Positions 36,029-40,745 of a stretch of 40,745 nucleotides of DNA are shown one piece after another. The notes under the pieces were generated by a model. That model was not told the origin of the DNA. It saw nothing but the letters and a program-made list of their open reading frames with translations, and searched no databases. How positions within the stretch are numbered: position 1 is the first letter of the stretch; every line of letters begins with the position of its first letter. Position numbers and translations under genes: made by a program. Source of the DNA: Paraktedonobacter sp035294465 (GTDB lineage Bacteria > Chloroflexota > Ktedonobacteria > Ktedonobacterales > Ktedonobacteraceae); NCBI GenBank assembly GCA_035294465.1, contig DATGKW010000100.1, forward strand, positions 1-40,745, given 5' to 3'.

Positions 36029-36384
36029 ATGATATTCGTCCATTCTCCATCAAAATTCCGTCTTTTATCCATGTTTTCAGGATATATATATATATATCCA
36101 TTATATTTGCTTAATGGTCGACGCCCAGCCCTGTCACTATTTCAGAGAATCTTGATGCAAACTATCTCTTTAACTGGTCATGTGACAATAATGGCGGCCA
36201 TCAGGTCTGGAATATTGATTGGCGCGACGGCTTCAGCAGCAGTTACACATGTTGGGTGAATTGTGCTCAGGGCACCGGGGAAGCAGATCATTCCTATGCT
36301 CATGCAGGACAATATATTGCAAAAGTCTACTATCCTGATAATCCCAGCATTGCAGCCTGGCTAACGATAAACGTTGTCAGTTAG
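36029..36384 (+). pseudogene. Frameshifted small secreted PKD-like protein
   Basis: An ATG at 36029 with a good AGGAG ribosome site opens a signal-peptide-like N-terminus (FRLLSMFSGYIYIYPLYLLNG). This frame then continues as nonsense to 36259. Another frame, open from 36115 to the TAG at 36382-36384, encodes STPSPVTISENLDANYLFNW, four Cys and DHSYAHAGQYIAKVYYPD, typical of the last strands of a PKD/Ig-like beta-sandwich. A single missing base near 36117 would join the two into a 118-residue secreted protein. A hairpin follows at once, as for a real gene. It could be a recent pseudogene or a sequencing error. Confidence 0.55.
36082..36097. repeat. (AT)8 dinucleotide repeat
   Basis: Eight consecutive AT units within the signal-peptide-like coding part of the frameshifted gene. 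Gain or loss of one unit would not restore the downstream frame, because a TAA at 36112 blocks it. Confidence 0.9.
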
Positions 36385-36401
36385 AAACAAGAGTGAGTAA
36401 T

Positions 36402-36436
36402 GAAGAAGCTGGCAAAGAGCCCTGGCCAGCTTCTTC
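36402..36436 (+). terminator. Hairpin terminator after the PKD-like gene
   Basis: A perfect 12-bp stem (36402-36413 with 36425-36436) and an 11-nt loop, 18 nt after the TAG at 36384. No U-tract follows. Confidence 0.6.
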
Positions 36437-36499
36437 TGGAAAAAGGCTGATCCCGCCAGCGACATGGCAACTTACTCAATTCTTTGAGGAGAAAGTTTA

Positions 36500-37396
36500 A
36501 TGCGATCATTCTGGAGCACGATATATTGGGAAGTAATTTTGCTGCTCAGGAGTAGACTTCTCTGGCCTATCGGTTTGTTGATGGCATTTTTTGGTTTATG
36601 GGAGGCCATAGGAATACGGGGACTTCCTACAGGCATGTGGACAAATTTCGTCTTGAGTAGCCTCTGGTTTGTCACACTGATCTTGACTTTTTGGGCGGGA
36701 GGACAGGCCGAGCAGGCCCAGGCCCGCAGAGTGAATAACATGATCTGGAGTACACCTATTTCGAGTTGGACCTACATCTGGGGTAGATTTATGGGTATGC
36801 TGCTTGTGGCCTTTGGCTTTACATTGATTTACGTGTGTGCAGCTATTCTCACAGATCAATTTTGGAACGTGCCAACAGCGTTGCCTGTAATAGGCCAGGC
36901 GTCTTTTCCTCCACTCGGCGCATTTCCCTATATCATCTTCTGGATATGGCTGGTACTCGTTCCTACAATCTTTGGAGTGGCATTTGCGATATCGTTGGTT
37001 ACACTTCTGCGAGGAAAGAAAATAGCTGTGTACATTGGAGCATTGCTTCTCTGGATTCCTCTGTTTCTCGGAATAGGTTCGTCTTTATATGGTCCGTTTG
37101 AAATCACTGCTGCTAATTTTTTTGCTCCCTCAGCACCGAATCCCTATGAAAACCAGCATTTTTTTGATTTAAATCACCAGGCGGAAGTTTCTCTGCATAC
37201 TCGCCCCTATATTCTTTCTCCAGAGCTGGGGAGAAAAGTGATGGATATACTACGAGCAGAGATCCCACCCACTTTTCTAGGATGGGATTTTGTAGAGAAT
37301 CGCATATTCTTCCTGATCTTATCCATTGCTCTGCTCTGTTTAGCAGCATATATAATGGAACGAAGGCGTCAGACAGCCGGAGAGAGAGAGGCATAA
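36500..37396 (+). CDS. ABC-2-type transporter permease (first of a paralogous pair)
   Basis: 298 residues with about six membrane helices (near 15-36, 50-70, 95-115, 140-165, 175-195, 268-287). The segment NMIWSTPISSWTYIWGR after helix 2 recurs as KLIWSTPIGTTSYLWGK in the second permease, marking the two as paralogues. A larger outer loop (~200-265) lies before the last helix. The start has GAGGAG eight nt upstream. It precedes the ATPase gene by 51 nt. It probably forms a heteromeric exporter with the other permease; the substrate is unknown. Confidence 0.85.
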   Translation: MRSFWSTIYWEVILLLRSRLLWPIGLLMAFFGLWEAIGIRGLPTGMWTNFVLSSLWFVTLILTFWAGGQAEQAQARRVNNMIWSTPISSWTYIWGRFMGMLLVAFGFTLIYVCAAILTDQFWNVPTALPVIGQASFPPLGAFPYIIFWIWLVLVPTIFGVAFAISLVTLLRGKKIAVYIGALLLWIPLFLGIGSSLYGPFEITAANFFAPSAPNPYENQHFFDLNHQAEVSLHTRPYILSPELGRKVMDILRAEIPPTFLGWDFVENRIFFLILSIALLCLAAYIMERRRQTAGEREA

Positions 37397-37447
37397 AAAG
37401 CGAACTATTGGTTTGCTATAGCGAATGCTTTACAAGGAGTTATTACC

Positions 37448-38347
37448 ATGATCAGGCTGGACATTGAACAGGTGAGTAAACAGTATGAGAGAAAACGTTG
37501 GGCATTGAAAGAGATTTCACTGAGTTTACAAGCAGGAACAATAGGGTTAGTGGGACCAAACGGGGCCGGTAAAACCACGTTGTTGATGATGTTAGCAACA
37601 TTGCTGGCACCAACAACTGGCCGCGTCACCTGGAATGGGATAGATATCTATAAGCAACCGAAACAGGCACGTCAGGTGTTAGGATTTATGCCCCAGAAAA
37701 TCGCGGTTTACCCAAATTTGACCGCTAAAGAGTTTTTACACTTTATAGGTGAGCTAAAAGGATTATATGGAAAAAATTTGCACAAGCAAGTAAATGATTG
37801 CTTAGAGATGGTAAATTTAATAGATGACGCGAATCAGCGGCTAAAGAGTTTTTCAGGAGGAATGCTGCAGCGGGTAGGTATCGCGCAAGCACTTTTGAAT
37901 GACCCACGACTGTTGTTACTTGATGAACCGACTGAGGGGCTAGATCCCACTGAACGCATTCATTTTCGCGAGATCATCGCTTCGTTGCAAGGAGAGCGGC
38001 TCGTCATCATCTCAACCCATATTATCACAGATATCGAGGCAATGGCGAACAACCTTATCTTGCTGCAGAAGGGTCGAGTACGATGGGAGGGAAATATACC
38101 CGAGCTTATTGCAAAAGCAGAAGGCGCGGTTTGGACAGCACAGATGAGTGTTGAGGAATTCGAGCGTTTGCGCGTAACCCACCAGATTAGCTCGGCAATG
38201 AAGACTAGCAACAACAGGATGGAGGCACGGCTAGTGACAGATATTCAGCCTATTGCAGGAGCAACATTGGTTACACCAACGCTAGAAGAGGCGTATTTGC
38301 TGGCAACAAGCCAGCGAAGTCTCGCGGCAGATGCTGAGGTGAAGTAA
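37448..38347 (+). CDS. ABC transporter ATP-binding protein
   Basis: 299 residues with a complete nucleotide-binding domain: Walker A GPNGAGKTT (~36-44), Q-loop in FMPQK, signature SFSGGMLQRVG, Walker B LLLLDEPTEGLDP and H-loop STHII. The C-terminal ~80 residues beyond the domain are typical of ABC-2 exporters (drug, antibiotic or peptide export). The start has AAGGAG eight nt upstream. The stop overlaps the next start by one base (TAATG), so it is coupled to the second permease. Confidence 0.95.
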   Translation: MIRLDIEQVSKQYERKRWALKEISLSLQAGTIGLVGPNGAGKTTLLMMLATLLAPTTGRVTWNGIDIYKQPKQARQVLGFMPQKIAVYPNLTAKEFLHFIGELKGLYGKNLHKQVNDCLEMVNLIDDANQRLKSFSGGMLQRVGIAQALLNDPRLLLLDEPTEGLDPTERIHFREIIASLQGERLVIISTHIITDIEAMANNLILLQKGRVRWEGNIPELIAKAEGAVWTAQMSVEEFERLRVTHQISSAMKTSNNRMEARLVTDIQPIAGATLVTPTLEEAYLLATSQRSLAADAEVK

Positions 38348-39210
38348 TGAAGGCATGGAAGGCATTAGTATGCGCTTTTCGCTGGGAAATGCTCCTGTTC
38401 GTGAGAGGACGGATAGGATGGATCTTAGCAGTTGGAATGTTAGTTTCGGGGGTAGGAGAAGGCATCAGTATACGTCTCTTGCCGATACAGTTCTGGACAG
38501 ACGTGAGCATTAGTGTGTTATTGACAACCTTGTTAATAACCCTCGCTATCGGAGAAATCGCCCAACAAGGAAATGAGTACCAGGGAGCGAAACTGATCTG
38601 GAGTACACCCATAGGAACAACGAGTTATCTATGGGGCAAGTACCTCTGTCTGCTGACAATCGCACTTGGCTTTAGTCTGGAACAAGGAACAGTAGCCATA
38701 CTGACAGATTGGATCTTTGTGTGGCATTGGCCGCCACTGATGTATGGGCATGTGGCTTTTCAGTCATTAGGGATAGCAGCATATATAGACTTATGGTGGA
38801 AATATATGCTGTGGCCAATGCTTTTAGGTACGAGTCTCGCGTATAGCCTTATCACAATACTAAAGGGACAACAAATTATAGTGTACCTGGCTGTAATTAT
38901 ATTGTGGATCACCTCTTATAACCAGGTACTACCAGGATGGCTGGATGTATTGGGGATGAGTTTCCATGAGAAGAGCGCAGGAAGTCTAGCAGTAGCGCTC
39001 GATAAAGTGTTGGGACCAGCAGAGCAAACAAACCTCATCCTTACTACCAAACCAATGGAAACCGCCATGAATCTCGTGAGGATGAATATCCTTATGGAAG
39101 GAGCATCATCAGGCTTCCTGGCGAATCGAGGAGAACTTCTTCTGGTATCTCTCCTTCTAGTATGGATAACGGTAGGGGTAGTAGGGTGGAGGCGACAAAG
39201 GTATGTGTAA
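38347..39210 (+). CDS. ABC-2-type transporter permease (second of a paralogous pair)
   Basis: 287 residues with about six membrane helices and the shared LIWSTPIGTTSYLWGK motif. The N-terminal half (WEMLLFVRGRIGWILAVGML) parallels the first permease (WEVILLLRSRLLWPIGLLMA). It is translated in direct continuation of the ATPase. Codon use in these three genes is more AT-rich than in the housekeeping neighbours, suggesting an accessory or transferred operon. Confidence 0.85.
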   Translation: MKAWKALVCAFRWEMLLFVRGRIGWILAVGMLVSGVGEGISIRLLPIQFWTDVSISVLLTTLLITLAIGEIAQQGNEYQGAKLIWSTPIGTTSYLWGKYLCLLTIALGFSLEQGTVAILTDWIFVWHWPPLMYGHVAFQSLGIAAYIDLWWKYMLWPMLLGTSLAYSLITILKGQQIIVYLAVIILWITSYNQVLPGWLDVLGMSFHEKSAGSLAVALDKVLGPAEQTNLILTTKPMETAMNLVRMNILMEGASSGFLANRGELLLVSLLLVWITVGVVGWRRQRYV

Positions 39211-39380
39211 AATTTCTTTTCTGGCAACTGCTCAGTGGACGCATGCAAAGAGTCCGAACCACTCGACTCGAAAGGAATCCACGTCTCCGTCTTTTAGATT
39301 TGAGCGGACCTGAAGTAGTTACTGCCCAGGTTTGTTTAGATTCAGTGGCATGAGATCACCCAGAGCAGTGTTTGTTGAAG

Positions 39381-39463
39381 TAGGGCGGGAGGGAGTCGAA
39401 CCCTCACGGCCTTGCGGCCTGGGGATTTTAAGTCCCCTGTGTCTACCATTTCACCACCGCCCC
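39381..39463 (-). tRNA. tRNA-Leu (anticodon UAA)
   Basis: An 83-nt class II cloverleaf on the minus strand. The acceptor GGGGCGG pairs with CCGCCCT (first pair G-U), the anticodon stem is GGGGA/TCCCC with loop CTTAAAA (anticodon TAA), the long variable arm is GGCC-GCAA-GGCC, and the T arm is GAGGG-TTCGACT-CCCTC. The discriminator is A; CCA is not encoded. Confidence 0.95.
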
Positions 39464-39565
39464 AGGTATGGATTGATGCCTTGATAGTAACATGCTCAGG
39501 GCATTGCCGTCAATCGTTTCAGTCAGGTTTTTTGCTGATACACCGCGCAAAAAGGCCGCGTTTTC

Positions 39566-39574
39566 TGCTATAAT
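39566..39574 (+). promoter_or_regulatory. Extended -10 promoter of hisS
   Basis: TGCTATAAT (an extended -10 element with perfect TATAAT at 39569-39574) stands 36 nt before the hisS start. No good -35 is at the usual distance. Confidence 0.55.
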
Positions 39575-39610
39575 AGCCAGGCAAATTCTACTGGGAGAAG
39601 GTTTTTCAGA

Positions 39611-40745
39611 ATGCCCCAACAATATAGAGCGCTGCAGGGATTTAAGGATATCTTGCCGGACGAGCAGCCCTACTGGCGCCTGGTCGAGAAAGTAGAGGTA
39701 GAAGTCGCGGAGACCTTTGGCTACAGGCGGATCGATACGCCCACGTTGGAAGAGACTTCACTGTATCGGCGCACCTCCGGCGAGGGAACAGATGTGGTTG
39801 AGAAGGAAATGTATAGCTTCGACGAGCGTCCGGACAAAGAGGGCAGGAGCACAAACGTCACGCTGCGCTCCGAGGGTACAGCAGGCGTTGTGCGCGCTTA
39901 TCTGGAGCACGGCATGTTCCAGCAGATCCAACCGGTTAAGCTCTATTACCTGAGCGTGCCCGTCTTTCGGCACGACAAGCCCCAGGCTGGCCGGCTACGC
40001 GAACACCATCAGTTCGGCTGCGAGGCTCTGGGTAGCGAGGACCCGGCCATCGACGCAGAAATTATTGCTCTGCTCTACCAGGTCTATACGCGGCTGGGCC
40101 TGAAAGATGATATCCGCGTGCGCATCAACAGCATTGGCGACGGCAACTGCCGCCCACACTATATCGAGATCCTGAAAGATTATTACCGACCGCTCTTGAG
40201 TGAGTGCTGCGAGGACTGCCAGGTGCGCTTCATCAAGAACCCGCTGCGTATGCTGGACTGCAAAGATCCACGCGACCAGGCGAAAATCTCCGCAGCTCCC
40301 AGAATTTCGGATCACCTCTGCGAGCCGTGCAAAGAGCATTTCGCGACAACTCAGCGCTTTCTCAAGCTCTACGGAATGCCGTTTGAGCATGATCCGCTGA
40401 TCGTGCGTGGGCTTGATTACTACACACGCACCGTGTTCGAGTTCACTCCCCTGGAAGATAACACCGCGCTCAGCGGCGGGGGGCGCTACGATGGGCTGGC
40501 CGAAGTCCTCGGCGGCGAGCATACGCCTGGAATCGGCTTCGGTGCTGGCACAGAGCGCATTATCCTGGAACTGAAAAAACGCGGCATCAAGCCGGAAGAG
40601 GCGAAGAAGCCGCGCGCCTTCGTCGTCAGCTTCGGCAGAAGCGAGGAAGCCAGAGACGCGGCGATCCGCCTGGTCGCGGAACTGCGCGCTGCCGGGATCA
40701 AAAGTGAGATGAGCTATGGCGGGCGTAGCGGGAAAGCCCAGATGA
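39611..40745 (+). CDS. hisS: Histidine-tRNA ligase (partial, 3' end outside window)
   Basis: About 378 residues are visible from MPQQYRALQGFKDILPDEQP; the gene runs off the window edge. This class II aminoacyl-tRNA synthetase charges tRNA-His. Motif 2 (FRHDKPQAGRLREHHQFG), the histidine-specific LIVRGLDYYTRTVFEF and GGGRYDGLAEVLGG, and motif 3 (GIGFGAGTERIIL) are present. The C-terminal anticodon-binding domain has begun (RAFVVSFG). GGGAGAAGG lies 9-10 nt ahead of the ATG. Confidence 0.96.
   Translation, partial: MPQQYRALQGFKDILPDEQPYWRLVEKVEVEVAETFGYRRIDTPTLEETSLYRRTSGEGTDVVEKEMYSFDERPDKEGRSTNVTLRSEGTAGVVRAYLEHGMFQQIQPVKLYYLSVPVFRHDKPQAGRLREHHQFGCEALGSEDPAIDAEIIALLYQVYTRLGLKDDIRVRINSIGDGNCRPHYIEILKDYYRPLLSECCEDCQVRFIKNPLRMLDCKDPRDQAKISAAPRISDHLCEPCKEHFATTQRFLKLYGMPFEHDPLIVRGLDYYTRTVFEFTPLEDNTALSGGGRYDGLAEVLGGEHTPGIGFGAGTERIILELKKRGIKPEEAKKPRAFVVSFGRSEEARDAAIRLVAELRAAGIKSEMSYGGRSGKAQM

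Noticed and set aside
36080..36120. Phase variation by the (AT)8 tract switching on the PKD-like gene
   Set aside because: Loss of one AT or gain of two puts translation into the PKD frame but meets the TAA at 36112 first; other changes lead to a third frame that also stops early.

Overview
The window looks like a chromosomal segment of a Chloroflexota bacterium, most likely of the Ktedonobacteria type. This is inferred from gene style, since no 16S rRNA is present: large Ser/Thr kinases carrying beta-propeller sensors, TIR proteins, bacterial PH-domain membrane proteins, moderate GC, and divergent housekeeping genes. Housekeeping anchors are ppdK, mnmG, gyrA, murA, hisS, endonuclease V (nfi), a TrmA/RlmD-family RNA methyltransferase and tRNA-Leu(UAA). 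No CRISPR array, rRNA or recognisable insertion sequence was seen.

Layout. Positions 1-640 hold the 3' part of what looks like an ABC permease gene, cut off just before its membrane part. Positions 755-3867 (minus strand) form a compact, more AT-rich cassette. A strong promoter and a ~220-nt leader with two hairpins precede three overlapping genes (winged-helix protein, HEPN-like plus winged-helix protein, winged-helix protein) and then a TIR-domain protein whose tail resembles the C-terminal domain of DNA polymerase III gamma/tau. Upstream on the same strand is a HerA/FtsK-type ATPase (4213-5724), and a small HEPN protein diverges from it (6023-6631). I regard this region as the most likely undescribed system: a candidate anti-phage or stress-response cassette. 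Its function is inferred only from domain content and neighbourhood.

From 6.7 to 20 kb are ppdK, two exported proteins possibly of the lipid-binding type, a zinc alcohol-dehydrogenase-like protein, a small PLDc_N membrane protein, a methyltransferase coupled to nfi, a two-component pair and mnmG. From 20 to 34.7 kb are a 1206-residue receptor kinase with a long insert inside its catalytic domain and an extracellular BACON/Kelch part, gyrA, a CvpA-like/PH-PASTA pair, the RNA methyltransferase, an ECF sigma factor with an overlapping membrane partner and a bactofilin-like protein, and murA.

From 34.7 to 39.3 kb is a second more AT-rich accessory stretch. It holds a LuxR-type regulator with a degenerate receiver, a frameshifted small secreted PKD-like gene, and a permease-ATPase-permease ABC exporter operon. 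tRNA-Leu and the start of hisS close the window.

Starts were adjusted from the longest reading frames where a clear Shine-Dalgarno sequence decides the matter; these cases are noted in the entries. Family names rest on motif recognition by eye, with no database search.
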